Notes: generated from the letters alone by a model not told the origin. Positions 34,796 through 44,736 are shown, numbered from the stretch's first letter. The stretch is 64,000 nucleotides of DNA from Bacillota bacterium (GCA_023414355.1 JAEZOB010000031.1:1-64000); one strand, 5' to 3'. Numbers and translations: made by a program.

Positions 34796-35818
34796 ATGGC
34801 TTCAAGAGCATTCGGTATAGATTTCGGAACCAGTACCATCAAGATTTACAAGAAGGGGCAGGGGATTGTTCTGGATGAGCGTAACATTATCGCAATTTCA
34901 GACCGGAAGAATGTCATGGCATCCGGTAATGATGCCTTTGAAATGTATGAGAAGGCACCGGCGAACATCAGCGTCAGCTATCCAGTCAGAAATGGAGTCA
35001 TTGCGGACGTAGCCAATATGATGACCTTACTTCATCATTTTATGTTCAGAATCGGAGGGTCAAAGAAAATTGGAGCTGCAGACTATATTGTAGCTACTCC
35101 TACGGATATTACTGAGGTGGAGCGCAGATCCTTCTATGATCTGATCGCAAGCTCCAACTTAAAGGTCGGTAAGATTAAAATTGTGGAAAAGCCCATTGCA
35201 GATGCAGTAGGGGCTGGCCTTGACATTATGACTGCTAAGGGTGTCATGATCGTTGACATCGGTGCAGATACCACCGAGGTTTCCATCCTTTCTCTAGGCG
35301 GTATCGTCCTCTCCAAATTAATTCCGGTGGGTGGTAATCGTCTTGATGAATCCATCAAGGGGATGGTAAAGAGAAAATATAACCTCTACATCGGTGATAA
35401 GACCGCAGAGAACGTCAAAAAGAAGCTGGCTCACGCTAATGGTGGTGTAGAAGCAAGTGTCAAGGTTTATGGACGCGATGTCGTAACCGGTCTGCCGACT
35501 GAGATGGAGGTTAGCTCCTCAGATGTCTATGAATCCATCTCTGAATACTTATTTTCCATCATTGATGCTATCCGCATCATCCTGGAACGCACTCCTCCGG
35601 AAATTTCTTCCGATATTATTGACAGTGGTATCTATATTACAGGCGGTTCGGCCAAAATTTTCGCATTGGATCAACTGATGCATAAGGAGACTGATTTAAA
35701 GATTAATATCTGTCCTGATTCTGCTAACACGGTTGTCAATGGTTTGGGCAGAATTATGGAGGATCACAAGCTTGCTTCCCTGGCAGATGCATTGAAACCG
35801 AAAACACTGGTTAATTAG
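34796..35818 (+). CDS. mreB: Rod-shape actin homologue MreB
   Basis: This 340-aa MreB/Mbl-type actin begins with the phosphate-1 loop FGIDFGTSTIKIY. VDIGADTTEVSILSLGG (phosphate 2) and YITGGSAKI (adenosine) follow in order. It forms membrane filaments that guide lateral wall synthesis. ATG 34796 follows ACAGGAGGAG. It opens mreB-mreC-mreD-PBP2-minCDE-rodA, a complete elongation and division-site set. Confidence 0.95.
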   Translation: MASRAFGIDFGTSTIKIYKKGQGIVLDERNIIAISDRKNVMASGNDAFEMYEKAPANISVSYPVRNGVIADVANMMTLLHHFMFRIGGSKKIGAADYIVATPTDITEVERRSFYDLIASSNLKVGKIKIVEKPIADAVGAGLDIMTAKGVMIVDIGADTTEVSILSLGGIVLSKLIPVGGNRLDESIKGMVKRKYNLYIGDKTAENVKKKLAHANGGVEASVKVYGRDVVTGLPTEMEVSSSDVYESISEYLFSIIDAIRIILERTPPEISSDIIDSGIYITGGSAKIFALDQLMHKETDLKINICPDSANTVVNGLGRIMEDHKLASLADALKPKTLVN

Positions 35819-35856
35819 GGATTGCAGGATGAATTTGAAGCAGATGGAGAATTGGA

Positions 35857-36708
35857 ATGAGACGAAGGACAAAAATCAATATTAACCCGAAGCATGTTCT
35901 GATTGCGCTGGTAGTATTATGTATCGGGCTGATTATCTTTTCCTTCCGGTACGGCGAGAAGCTGTCTCCGGTCAAGGAAGCGGTAGGCACCGTCATTACA
36001 CCAATGCAGGTCGGAATCAATTCGGTAGGAACCTATATTTCCGATAAGCTTGACAATTTAAGAAATATCAATGAACTTCTAGACGAGAATAAGGAGCTGA
36101 AGGAGCAGGTATCTGTCCTTTCTTACCAGAATAAACTCCTGTTGCAGGATAAATACGAGCTGGATGGACTGCGTGAGCTTTATGACCTTGATCAAAAATA
36201 TCTGGACTATCCTAAGGTAGCCGCCCGGGTAATCAGTAAGGATACCAACAACTGGTATAATATTTTTACGATTGATAAGGGAACCAGAGATGGTCTGAAG
36301 GTGAATATGAATGTACTGGCTGGCAACGGTCTGGCAGGAATCATCACTGAGGTTCACTATAATTATTCGGTAGTCAGATCCATCATTGATGATAACAGCA
36401 GCGTCAGCGGCATGTTTATAAAGACCTCTGATACCTGTATCGTGCAGGGTGACCTGCAGCTCATGGATAAAGGGAAAATCCGTGTAGAGCTGATTAATAA
36501 GGATGCACGAATTGCTGATGGAGATGAGGTCGTTACCTCCCATATCAGTCCGAATTTCCTCCAGGGTATCCTGATCGGATATATCAGCGACATTACTCTG
36601 GATGCAAGTAACATGACGAAAACAGCATATTTGACCCCGGTGGTAGACTTTGAACGTCTGGAGGAAGTACTGATTATCACCGAGCTTAAGGAACCGCTGA
36701 TAGATTAA
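35857..36708 (+). CDS. mreC: Rod-shape-determining protein MreC
   Basis: This 283-aa bitopic protein has a short basic N-terminus, a membrane helix (about residues 10-30), a coiled coil (about 60-105, LLDENKELKEQVSVLSYQNKLL) and the beta-barrel domain of MreC (from AARVISKDTNNWYNIFTIDKG). It links MreB to the synthetic enzymes outside. It lies 38 bases after mreB. Confidence 0.94.
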   Translation: MRRRTKININPKHVLIALVVLCIGLIIFSFRYGEKLSPVKEAVGTVITPMQVGINSVGTYISDKLDNLRNINELLDENKELKEQVSVLSYQNKLLLQDKYELDGLRELYDLDQKYLDYPKVAARVISKDTNNWYNIFTIDKGTRDGLKVNMNVLAGNGLAGIITEVHYNYSVVRSIIDDNSSVSGMFIKTSDTCIVQGDLQLMDKGKIRVELINKDARIADGDEVVTSHISPNFLQGILIGYISDITLDASNMTKTAYLTPVVDFERLEEVLIITELKEPLID

Positions 36709-36726
36709 GACAAAGTAGGTAATCGC

Positions 36727-37236
36727 GTGAAAAGGTTAATCGTATATACACTTGAGATCATAATATTGTTCGTTATTCAAAGCTCCTCCTACCATTATTT
36801 TAAAATGGCGGATATCATGCCGAATCTGTTACTGATTCTTGTGGTTTCCACTGCTTATATGCGTGGTCGCTTTTCCGGAATGATGTTGGGCTTTTTCAGC
36901 GGATTCCTGGTAGATCTGATGTTTGGTTCCTACATCATTGGATTATATGCCTTATTATATCTGCTTCTCGGATATCTGATGGGCTTCACTAATAAGGTTT
37001 ATTCAGAAGACGACTACACATTGCCGATCATTTTCATCGGTATCAGTGATTTAGTCTACAGCTTTTTCTACTATATATTTGAGTTTTTACTGCGAGGCAG
37101 GCTTCACTTTTTATTCTATCTCAGAAGAATCATCATACCTGAGATCATTTACACCATAGCCGTCTCAATCCTGTTGTATAAATTGTTACATATGATCAAT
37201 CACCGTTTGGAGCACAAGACTGATGAGGAGGGATAA
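36727..37236 (+). CDS. mreD: Rod-shape-determining protein MreD
   Basis: This 169-aa polytopic membrane protein has about five hydrophobic helices. The sequences PNLLLILVVSTAYMRGRFSGMMLGFFSGFLVDLMFG and LYALLYLLLGYLMG are typical of MreD. It starts with GTG after AAAGTAGG-type sequence. It ends two bases before the PBP2 gene. Confidence 0.92.
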   Translation: MKRLIVYTLEIIILFVIQSSSYHYFKMADIMPNLLLILVVSTAYMRGRFSGMMLGFFSGFLVDLMFGSYIIGLYALLYLLLGYLMGFTNKVYSEDDYTLPIIFIGISDLVYSFFYYIFEFLLRGRLHFLFYLRRIIIPEIIYTIAVSILLYKLLHMINHRLEHKTDEEG

Positions 37237-37238
37237 AA

Positions 37239-40091
37239 GTGTTTGATGTTTTCTTGGATTATTTAAAAAGGCTGCTGAAATCCAGACTTTTTCCCATAAC
37301 CATCATTTACCTCATCCTGTTCGGCGTCATTATCAACCGTATTTTTGTACTGCAAATTGTACAAGGCCCTACGATAGAACAGAGCGAGGATTTAAAATAC
37401 AGCAAAACCAGAGAAATCAAAAGCACCCGCGGTAATATCTATGACCGTAACGGGAAGCTCCTTGCCTCCAATGTACTTACCTATTCCGTGGTCATGGAGG
37501 ATAGCACAAAAATCGAAAGTAATGCGCAAAGGAATGAAATCATCCATAAGCTCATTAAAATAATCGAAACCAGTGGAGATACCCTGGATACTGAGTTTTA
37601 TATCAAGCAGAAGGGTACAAATGACTTTGAATTCACCATTAAAGGTAGTGCTCTGGAGCGTTTTAAGAAAAATGTTTATTCCTTTGTCCTGGACGAAGAT
37701 ACCAAAGCACTAAAGCAGGAACAAAAGGATGCAACAGCTAAGGATGTATACGAATTTCTAAAGCACGGTACGGGTGACGGCTATACTGATATGTTCGATA
37801 TTTCAGATGAATATTCTGTGGAAGATACCTTGAAAATCATGGCTGTCCGCTATGCTTTATTCTTAAATTTCCCCAAATACGCTCAGATCACCATCGCATC
37901 CCAGGTCAGTGATACAACCGTTGCTGCGGTAAAGGAAAGCGGTGCGGATCTCTCGGGTGTGCAGGTTCAACAGCAGACACAGCGCGTTTATGAGGACAGT
38001 ATCTATTTTGCCAATATCATCGGATACACAGGACTGATTAATCAGGAAGAATTGGATAAGATGAATACGGGTGGCAAATTTTATGATACCACCGATGTGA
38101 TCGGTAAGACCGGACTGGAACAGAAATACGAGAATGAACTGGCAGGCAATAAGGGCACGGAGACCGTGAGTGTCAATACCTCAGGTAAAGTAGTGGATAT
38201 TATCGATCGTACTGAGCCCATTGCCGGAAGTGATATCTACCTGACAATCGACAGCGATCTACAGAGAAATTCCTATCATATCCTGGAGAAGAAGATTACC
38301 GGTATCCTTCTAAATAAGATCGTGCCGGACATGGATTACGGAAGTAAGGGAGAGAATGCGAGTGAAATCACCATCCCGATCTATGAGGTTTATAATGCGC
38401 TGATCAATAACAATATCATCGATATCAACAGATTGAGCAAAAAGAATGCCACCACACTGGAAAAGAATATCTATCAGCTGTATAGCAACACTTTGAAGGA
38501 TGTCTTCAAACAGCTGGATTCCCTTCTCCGTATGGACAATACCGTAACAAATGACAAAGCCGGCGAGATGGAAAACTATCTGGAACGTTTCTATACCGTT
38601 TTATATGACAACTATCTTATCAGTGAGAATATTAACAAAGATGATAAGACCCTGGCTGATTATAAAAATAACAAAATCAGCCTGAGTGCTTTACTTCAGT
38701 ATGCTCTTTCCAACAATTGGGTAGATTTATCAAAGTTGGGTGTGGGTAACGAATATTACAGCGCAGAAGAGCTGTATCAGAAGCTGTTGTCAAGCACTAA
38801 GGATATTCTAAGTACTGATGATAAATTTAAAAAACTGATCTACAGAAATCTGATTTTTACGTATAAATTATCGGGAACTGAAATTTGTCTTTTATTAATC
38901 GATCAAAATGTGATAGAATGTAAAGGAGACCAGCTCGAAAAGCTAAAAAACGGCAATATTTCCGCTTATGATTTTATCAGAGATAGGATGAAGGCCCTGG
39001 ATATCACCCCGGCGATGCTGGCTTTAGAGCCCTGCAGCGGTTCACTGGTGGTTACAGATGTGAATACCGGTGATGTTCTTGCGCTGGTGACCTATCCAAG
39101 CTATGATAATAATAAATTTGCCAATAAGGTGGATGCTACCTATTTCGCTAAGCTGATGAATGATAATTCCAGACCGATGCGTAATCGTCCGGTTTCTGAA
39201 AAGACAGCACCCGGGTCCACCTTCAAGATGATTACTTCCTTTGCTGCTCTGGAGGAGGGCGTAGTAGGTCCTGCGGAACAGATTCGTGATCTCGGTGAAT
39301 TCACCAAGGTTACTCCGGCTGCAAAATGTCATATCTGGCCCAGCTCACACGGTTCTGTAGACATTGCAAATGCCATTAAGGTCTCCTGTAACTATTTCTT
39401 TTATGAGATGGGCTGGCGCTTAAGTATTGACGGAACCGGACAGTTCAAACCTCAGATCGGTCTGTCAAAACTGGAGAAATATGCGACTCAATTCGGGTTA
39501 AATGAACCTTCCGGTATCGAGCTGGATGAGGCAATACCGCAGATATCCACCGTGGATTCGGTACGTTCTGCGATCGGACAAGGCTCAAATGTATTTACCC
39601 CCGTACAGCTTTCAAGATATGTGACAACCTTGGCTAACCACGGTACCTGCTATGATCTGACCTTACTGGACAAGATCGTTCAGACAGATGGTACTGAGAC
39701 AGAGAATCATGCTAAGGTAAATCATAAATTAAAGGGCATTGAAGACAGCACCTGGGACAGAGTACTTCAGGGTATGTACAATGTTGTGAATGAACCCAGT
39801 GGTTCGGTTTATGGTCTATATCAGAATTTCGGTGTAACTGTCGCCGGCAAGACCGGTACCTCACAGATTAGCAAAGCCCATCCGAATAATGCGTTATTTG
39901 TTTCCTTTGCACCTTATGATAATCCAAAGATTTCTATAACAGCGGTTATACCGAACGGTTATACCTCAAGTAATGCTGCTGAGCTGACAAAGGATATTTA
40001 TAAATTATACTTTAAACTGGATGAAGCTGACAAGATTCTGGAAAGTGACGTTACCCTTCCGGAAGCATCAAACAGCAATGCTATCGAATAG
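37239..40091 (+). CDS. mrdA: Class B penicillin-binding protein 2 (elongasome transpeptidase), with an internal insertion
   Basis: This 950-aa PBP2 has one N-terminal membrane helix (about 17-38), a pedestal domain (IKSTRGNIYDRNGKLLASN near 62) and a transpeptidase domain with catalytic S660 (STFK), SCN (S716) and KTGTS (K871). Class B PBPs in rod complexes are usually 600-750 aa. The extra length is a mainly helical, Asn/Lys/Asp-rich stretch of roughly 220 residues (about 365-590) between DIYLTIDSDLQ and the ALEPCSGSLVVTD segment. Similar insertions are known in clostridial PBP2. GTG start after GGAGGG. RodA lies downstream. Confidence 0.93.
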   Translation: MFDVFLDYLKRLLKSRLFPITIIYLILFGVIINRIFVLQIVQGPTIEQSEDLKYSKTREIKSTRGNIYDRNGKLLASNVLTYSVVMEDSTKIESNAQRNEIIHKLIKIIETSGDTLDTEFYIKQKGTNDFEFTIKGSALERFKKNVYSFVLDEDTKALKQEQKDATAKDVYEFLKHGTGDGYTDMFDISDEYSVEDTLKIMAVRYALFLNFPKYAQITIASQVSDTTVAAVKESGADLSGVQVQQQTQRVYEDSIYFANIIGYTGLINQEELDKMNTGGKFYDTTDVIGKTGLEQKYENELAGNKGTETVSVNTSGKVVDIIDRTEPIAGSDIYLTIDSDLQRNSYHILEKKITGILLNKIVPDMDYGSKGENASEITIPIYEVYNALINNNIIDINRLSKKNATTLEKNIYQLYSNTLKDVFKQLDSLLRMDNTVTNDKAGEMENYLERFYTVLYDNYLISENINKDDKTLADYKNNKISLSALLQYALSNNWVDLSKLGVGNEYYSAEELYQKLLSSTKDILSTDDKFKKLIYRNLIFTYKLSGTEICLLLIDQNVIECKGDQLEKLKNGNISAYDFIRDRMKALDITPAMLALEPCSGSLVVTDVNTGDVLALVTYPSYDNNKFANKVDATYFAKLMNDNSRPMRNRPVSEKTAPGSTFKMITSFAALEEGVVGPAEQIRDLGEFTKVTPAAKCHIWPSSHGSVDIANAIKVSCNYFFYEMGWRLSIDGTGQFKPQIGLSKLEKYATQFGLNEPSGIELDEAIPQISTVDSVRSAIGQGSNVFTPVQLSRYVTTLANHGTCYDLTLLDKIVQTDGTETENHAKVNHKLKGIEDSTWDRVLQGMYNVVNEPSGSVYGLYQNFGVTVAGKTGTSQISKAHPNNALFVSFAPYDNPKISITAVIPNGYTSSNAAELTKDIYKLYFKLDEADKILESDVTLPEASNSNAIE

Positions 40092-40132
40092 CTTCCTATA
40101 TCATCCTGAGAAAACCGGGGAGGAGTATCATA

Positions 40133-40798
40133 ATGAATAATTCAGTAATTATTAAGGGAAACAAGTACGGTATTGTTGTTGTTCTGAGTCCTGATCTACC
40201 TTTCGATGAATTGAAGCTTGTCGTTGCCGAGAAGTTTAATGAATCGAGCAAATTTTTTGAAAATGCTAAAATGGCGATCAGCTTCGAGGGCAGATTACTG
40301 AGTAATGATGAGCAGAGAGAAATTCTTGATATCATCGGACAGAACGCAGATATGCATATCGTATGCGTCATGGAAAACGATCCCGAAAAAGAAGAATTAT
40401 ATAAAAAGACGGTTGAGCAGAAGCTAATGGAGCTGTCCAATAATTCCGGCCAATTTTATAAAGGAATCCTTCGTTCCGGTGCATCGCTGGAGTTCGAGAC
40501 AAGTGTCATCATCATAGGTGATGTAAATCATGGTGCAAGGGTTGTATCCAAGGGAAATATCATTGTATTAGGCGCTCTGAAGGGCAATGCGTTTGCCGGA
40601 GCTACCGGGAACACGAATTCTTTTGTCGTCGCATTGGATATGAATCCAACCCAAATCAGAATTGCTGACGTAATTGCACGCGCTCCGGACAAGCCTGTCA
40701 AGGAGGAGATTAAGGAAACAAAGATTGCTTTCCTGGAAGACGGTAATATTTATATTGAACCGCTGAACAAAAATATACTAAACGATATTAGTTTGTAA
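40133..40798 (+). CDS. minC: Septum-site inhibitor MinC
   Basis: This 221-aa MinC blocks FtsZ ring formation away from midcell. The N-terminal FtsZ-interacting domain (1-100) is divergent, and the C-terminal beta-helix is clear (SVIIIGDVNHGARVVSKGNIIVLGALKGNAFAG). RBS GGGGAGGAG. Between minC and minD lies a 123-bp fold-back, so the two genes are not closely packed as usual. Confidence 0.93.
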   Translation: MNNSVIIKGNKYGIVVVLSPDLPFDELKLVVAEKFNESSKFFENAKMAISFEGRLLSNDEQREILDIIGQNADMHIVCVMENDPEKEELYKKTVEQKLMELSNNSGQFYKGILRSGASLEFETSVIIIGDVNHGARVVSKGNIIVLGALKGNAFAGATGNTNSFVVALDMNPTQIRIADVIARAPDKPVKEEIKETKIAFLEDGNIYIEPLNKNILNDISL

Positions 40799-40869
40799 GC
40801 GGGATAATTTAAATAGAAATTGGTAATGATTTAAAAATAAGTGGAATTGTTCTTCTTGAACAATTTATT

Positions 40870-40992
40870 AGGGCTAAAGTGTCAAAAGGTGCTACGCACG
40901 TTTTCCCGATACAAAATTACTATTGCAACGAGCTTGCATAGTAATCTATTGTATCAGGAAAGCACCTTCGGTGCTTTTGACACTTTATCCCT
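40870..40992. repeat. 123-bp fold-back element inside the min operon
   Basis: The outer arms pair at 40870-40888 with 40974-40992 (18 of 19 bases, including a perfect 14-bp block). Inside, 40902-40914 pairs with 40949-40961 (one mismatch) and 40916-40928 with 40934-40945 (one bulge). An alternative hairpin AGCACC-TTC-GGTGCT (40961-40975) competes with the outer arm. A separate hairpin, AATTGTTC with GAACAATT (40845-40865), precedes it. No T-tract and no reading frame are present. Confidence 0.8.
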
Positions 40993-41043
40993 TTCGTTAA
41001 GAAGAATTAAGGACCATATTACAGGAGGATTAAAAAGTATCGC

Positions 41044-41832
41044 ATGGGAGAAGTTATCGTTGTAACATCGGGTAAGGGTGGCGTTGGTAAGACAACTACT
41101 ACCGCAAATGTAGGTACCGGCTTAGCAATGCTGGACAAGAAAGTTGTATTGATTGACACTGATATAGGTTTAAGAAATCTCGACGTAATCATGGGCTTGG
41201 AGAATCGCATCGTATACAATCTTGTGGATGTAATTGAGGGAACCTGCCGTATCCGTAATGCCCTGATCAAGGATAAGCGTTATCCGAATCTTTATCTGTT
41301 GCCCTCCGCTCAGACCAGAGATAAAAGTGCAGTATCCCCTGAGCAGATGAAAAAACTGGTAGATGAATTAAGAGATGAATTTGATTACATAATTCTTGAT
41401 TGTCCTGCAGGTATCGAACAGGGTTTCAAGAATGCCATAGCAGGTGCAGACAGAGCATTGGTCGTTACAACACCCGAGGTTTCTGCTGTTCGTGATGCTG
41501 ACCGCATCATTGGGTTATTGGAAGCCAATGAGATGAAGCAGACACATCTGATTGTCAACAGGATCAGAATGGATATGGTAAAACGTGGAGACATGATGTC
41601 CAGTGATGATGTTAGCGAGATATTGGCCATAGATATTATCGGTATCGTACCGGATGATGAAAGCATTGTTATCTCTGCAAATCAGGGTGAGCCCTTGGTA
41701 GGGAATGATTCTCTGGCAGGTAAAGCTTATTTGAATATTTGCAACAGATTGCTTGGTGTGGAGGTTCCTTTCTTAGATTTGGATGAGAAGCTGGGATTAT
41801 TCGAGAAACTGTTTGGCAGACGTAAAAAATAG
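41044..41832 (+). CDS. minD: Septum-site ATPase MinD
   Basis: This 262-aa ParA/MinD ATPase has the deviant Walker A GKGGVGKTTT at residues 10-19, the DTDIGLRNLD and LDCPAGIEQGF motifs, and a C-terminal amphipathic helix (LGLFEKLFGRRKK) for membrane binding. It recruits MinC and is driven by MinE. RBS ACAGGAGG. Confidence 0.97.
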   Translation: MGEVIVVTSGKGGVGKTTTTANVGTGLAMLDKKVVLIDTDIGLRNLDVIMGLENRIVYNLVDVIEGTCRIRNALIKDKRYPNLYLLPSAQTRDKSAVSPEQMKKLVDELRDEFDYIILDCPAGIEQGFKNAIAGADRALVVTTPEVSAVRDADRIIGLLEANEMKQTHLIVNRIRMDMVKRGDMMSSDDVSEILAIDIIGIVPDDESIVISANQGEPLVGNDSLAGKAYLNICNRLLGVEVPFLDLDEKLGLFEKLFGRRKK

Positions 41833-41847
41833 GGGGAGGTTAGCATA

Positions 41848-42123
41848 ATGGGCTTTTCAGATTTCTTCAAAAAAAAGGGAACCGGCAGTATCGCAAAAGA
41901 CAGATTGAAGCTGGTGTTAGTTTCTGATCGTGCCGGATGTTCTCCCGAAATCATGGAGCAAATTAAGAATGATATTATTGCGGTAATATCTAAATATATC
42001 GAAATAGACTTAGAAGGGCTGGATATTAAAATCACTCAAATGGAATCCGAATCGAATAACGGTTCCGTTCCGGCGTTATTTGCCAATATTCCGATTAAAG
42101 ATTTGAAGGCCTCTAAGAAATAA
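41848..42123 (+). CDS. minE: Division topological specificity factor MinE
   Basis: This 91-aa MinE starts with the membrane-targeting MGFSDFFKKKG. The MinD-stimulating segment AKDRLKLVLVSDRAG follows, then a beta-helical domain. Its presence implies an oscillating Min system. DivIVA, the anchor of the Bacillus-type system, is also present at 49.6 kb. RBS GGGGGAGG. Confidence 0.94.
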   Translation: MGFSDFFKKKGTGSIAKDRLKLVLVSDRAGCSPEIMEQIKNDIIAVISKYIEIDLEGLDIKITQMESESNNGSVPALFANIPIKDLKASKK

Positions 42124-42135
42124 GGAAATCGCCTG

Positions 42136-43257
42136 ATGTTCAAATTTAAACAATATGATTTTAAGCGATATAGTATACCGTTAATCATAGTAGTCTTGAT
42201 CGTGGGCTTCCTCGGGGCCTATCTTATCATGCAGGTGCAGCCGAAAAGCGAGGTAATCTGGCATCTTGCAGGATTAATAGGCGGTATGATAGGTGCAATT
42301 ATCCTGTCCCTCATAGATTATCATTTTATATCGATGTTCTATATCGTTTTATATGCAATTAATTTGGTTCTGCTGGTATTGGTTAGGGTGAACGGAGTAA
42401 CAATTAATCATGCCAAACGATGGCTTGATCTTGGCTTTATCTCCTTTCAGCCTTCGGAGCTTACGAAGATCATACTCATTATTTTCGTAGCGAAGCTTTT
42501 TTCCATCCTTAGACCAAAGATCAACAATTTTTTTATTCTACTGCTAGCCATCGTATCAGTAGGAATGCCAACGTTCCTGATTCTAATTCAGACAAATCTT
42601 TCCACCAGCCTTGTTATCGCATTCATCTTTTTAATGATGCTCTTTGCGGCAGGGCTCAGTTGGAAGATTATCCTGCCGGTACTGGTACTTGGTATACCGA
42701 TAGTTATGGGACTGTTCTGGTATATCCAGCAGGATTATCAGGTGCTGCTTAAGCCTTATCAGCAGGAAAGAGTATTATCCATGCTGAATCCTGAGGAGTA
42801 TCCCGATACCATGTTTCAACAGGATATCTCTGTCAGAGCAATCGGTTCCGGAAGACTATATGGAAAAGCACTGGAGACAGGCAGTACAGATACCCGCAGT
42901 TATGATTACCTTCCGATTTCTGAAAGCGATTTTATCTTTGCGGTAGCCGGTGAAGAATTTGGCTTCCTCGGCGGTTGTCTGATTCTTGCTTTATATACAG
43001 TGATCATCTATATCTGTATTAATACGGCCAGACAAGCCCCGGATTATATGGGAATGCTCATCGCCGTCGGTTTGGCATCCATGTTCATGTTTCAGGTATT
43101 TGTCAATATCGGTGTGGCGACTCAGTTATTACCAAATACGGGAATTCCGTTACCTTTTATGAGCTCAGGTCTTAGTTCCATGCTCAGTGGTATGCTGGCT
43201 GTCGGAATCATACTAAATATCCGGCTCCAACCTAAGAGATCCAGGTCCAATGGGTAA
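42136..43257 (+). CDS. rodA: RodA-family peptidoglycan glycosyltransferase
   Basis: This 373-aa SEDS protein has about ten membrane helices. Marks are NHAKRWLDLGFISFQPSELTKI (about residues 95-116), ESDFIFAVAGEEFGFLGG near 263 and the final GIPLPFMSSGLSSML. It polymerises glycan strands with the class B PBP encoded upstream. It begins 12 bases after minE. Its place in the min operon is common in Clostridia. FtsW or SpoVE is less likely from context. Confidence 0.9.
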   Translation: MFKFKQYDFKRYSIPLIIVVLIVGFLGAYLIMQVQPKSEVIWHLAGLIGGMIGAIILSLIDYHFISMFYIVLYAINLVLLVLVRVNGVTINHAKRWLDLGFISFQPSELTKIILIIFVAKLFSILRPKINNFFILLLAIVSVGMPTFLILIQTNLSTSLVIAFIFLMMLFAAGLSWKIILPVLVLGIPIVMGLFWYIQQDYQVLLKPYQQERVLSMLNPEEYPDTMFQQDISVRAIGSGRLYGKALETGSTDTRSYDYLPISESDFIFAVAGEEFGFLGGCLILALYTVIIYICINTARQAPDYMGMLIAVGLASMFMFQVFVNIGVATQLLPNTGIPLPFMSSGLSSMLSGMLAVGIILNIRLQPKRSRSNG

Positions 43258-43352
43258 CCGGTCAAGTAAACAAAGTTTATTATGATGAATGAGGGGAAAT
43301 CAGTAATTAACTATATAGTGTGCCGTTAACAGGCGGCAGAAGGGAGGTATAT

Positions 43353-43751
43353 ATGAATATTGGTATGATAGCCCATGACTCAAAAAAGAAACTGATGCAG
43401 AACTTTTGTATCGCATATCGCGGTATCTTAAGTAAGCATAATCTGTATGCAACCGGAACTACCGGACGTCTGATCGAAGAGGTAACCAACCTAACGGTCC
43501 ATAAGTATTTAGCCGGTCATCTTGGCGGTGAACAGCAGCTAGGTTCCCAAATTGAGCATAACCAGATGGATTTGATCATTTTTTTGCGTGATCCTTTGAC
43601 TCCGAAGTCCCATGAGCCGGATGTAAATAACATCTTCCAGCTTTGTGATAAGCACAACATCCCTCTGGCAACCAATCTTGCAACTGCCGAACTAATTGTG
43701 AAGGCGTTGGACCGCGGTGATTTGGACTGGAGAGAGCTCTTCAAAACCTGA
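43353..43751 (+). CDS. mgsA: Methylglyoxal synthase
   Basis: This 132-aa enzyme turns dihydroxyacetone phosphate into methylglyoxal and phosphate, a bypass used under phosphate limitation or sugar overload. It shows MNIGMIAHDSKKKLM at the N-terminus, the phosphate-binding GTTGRLI near residue 36, and the catalytic-Asp region LGGEQQLG then LRDPL. ATG 43353 follows GGGAGG. It sits between rodA and a D,D-carboxypeptidase, a frequent clostridial order with no obvious functional tie. Confidence 0.95.
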   Translation: MNIGMIAHDSKKKLMQNFCIAYRGILSKHNLYATGTTGRLIEEVTNLTVHKYLAGHLGGEQQLGSQIEHNQMDLIIFLRDPLTPKSHEPDVNNIFQLCDKHNIPLATNLATAELIVKALDRGDLDWRELFKT

Positions 43752-43773
43752 TTAAATATATGAGGTGGTTCGA

Positions 43774-44736
43774 ATGAGAAAGAAGCTGATAGCTTGTCTT
43801 TGTGTTAGTTTGTTGGTAGTATCTCTTGCAGGCTGTTCATCTACGGAAGAGCTTCTGACCTATCATCAAGCTTCTGGTGTGGCAGCAATCGATACCCGAC
43901 TTTCACAGGCAGATTATTTTTCTGAAGACCTGGTTACTGTAACTCAGGAAGACAATAATGGCAATGCCGAAGAATTATCCGGCACCGGATCAAGTCTTTT
44001 AGTTGATGTTACAGATCAGAAACTGCTTTATGCAGAACATGTCTATGATAGATTATATCCTGCAAGCCTCACAAAGCTTATGACAGCTCTTGTTGTGCTA
44101 CAGTATGGTGAGTTATCCGATCAAGTTACTGTCAGCTATGCTGCCTCCCATATCACAGAAGGCGGAGCTAAGCTATGCGGCTTTGCGGAAGGCGACAAGA
44201 TCTCCATGGAGGCTTTACTGAAAAGCCTTCTTGTTTATTCCGGAAATGATGCAGCTATTGCTATTGCTGATCATATCAGTGGGAGTGAAGAGGCCTTTGT
44301 TCAAAAGATGAATGAGGAGGCTGCAAAAATCGGTGCTGTCCATACAAATTTCGTCAATTCCAACGGACTTCATAATGAAGAACAGTATACGACAGCTTAT
44401 GATATGTATCTAATTTTCAATGAACTGTTATCCTTTGATACCATCCGGTCTATCATAAACACTGATTCCTATACAGCTGTATATCACGATAAGGACGGAA
44501 CCGAGAAGCAGAAAACCTTTGAAGCAACAAATCAATATTTAAGCGGCAAATCGGAAGTACCTGAGGGAATTGAGATACTCGGAGGAAAAACCGGGACGAC
44601 AAGCAAGGCCGGAAGCTGCCTGGTATTACTCAGTAAGGACGCAGCCGGAATGGAATATATATCCGTTATCATGAAGTCGTCGGGCAGTGAAGCTTTATAT
44701 TCACAAATGTCCTTTTTACTAGGCTTTATCAAGTAA
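43774..44736 (+). CDS. Lipoprotein D-alanyl-D-alanine carboxypeptidase
   Basis: This 320-aa class C low-molecular-weight PBP (S11 family) has a lipoprotein signal (lipobox SLAGC, about residues 17-21) rather than the usual C-terminal amphipathic anchor. Catalytic motifs are S98 (SLTK), SGN at 156 and KTG at 272. It trims the terminal D-Ala of stem peptides. ATG 43774 follows GAGGTGG. It is the last gene of the shape block before an intergenic promoter. Confidence 0.92.
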   Translation: MRKKLIACLCVSLLVVSLAGCSSTEELLTYHQASGVAAIDTRLSQADYFSEDLVTVTQEDNNGNAEELSGTGSSLLVDVTDQKLLYAEHVYDRLYPASLTKLMTALVVLQYGELSDQVTVSYAASHITEGGAKLCGFAEGDKISMEALLKSLLVYSGNDAAIAIADHISGSEEAFVQKMNEEAAKIGAVHTNFVNSNGLHNEEQYTTAYDMYLIFNELLSFDTIRSIINTDSYTAVYHDKDGTEKQKTFEATNQYLSGKSEVPEGIEILGGKTGTTSKAGSCLVLLSKDAAGMEYISVIMKSSGSEALYSQMSFLLGFIK

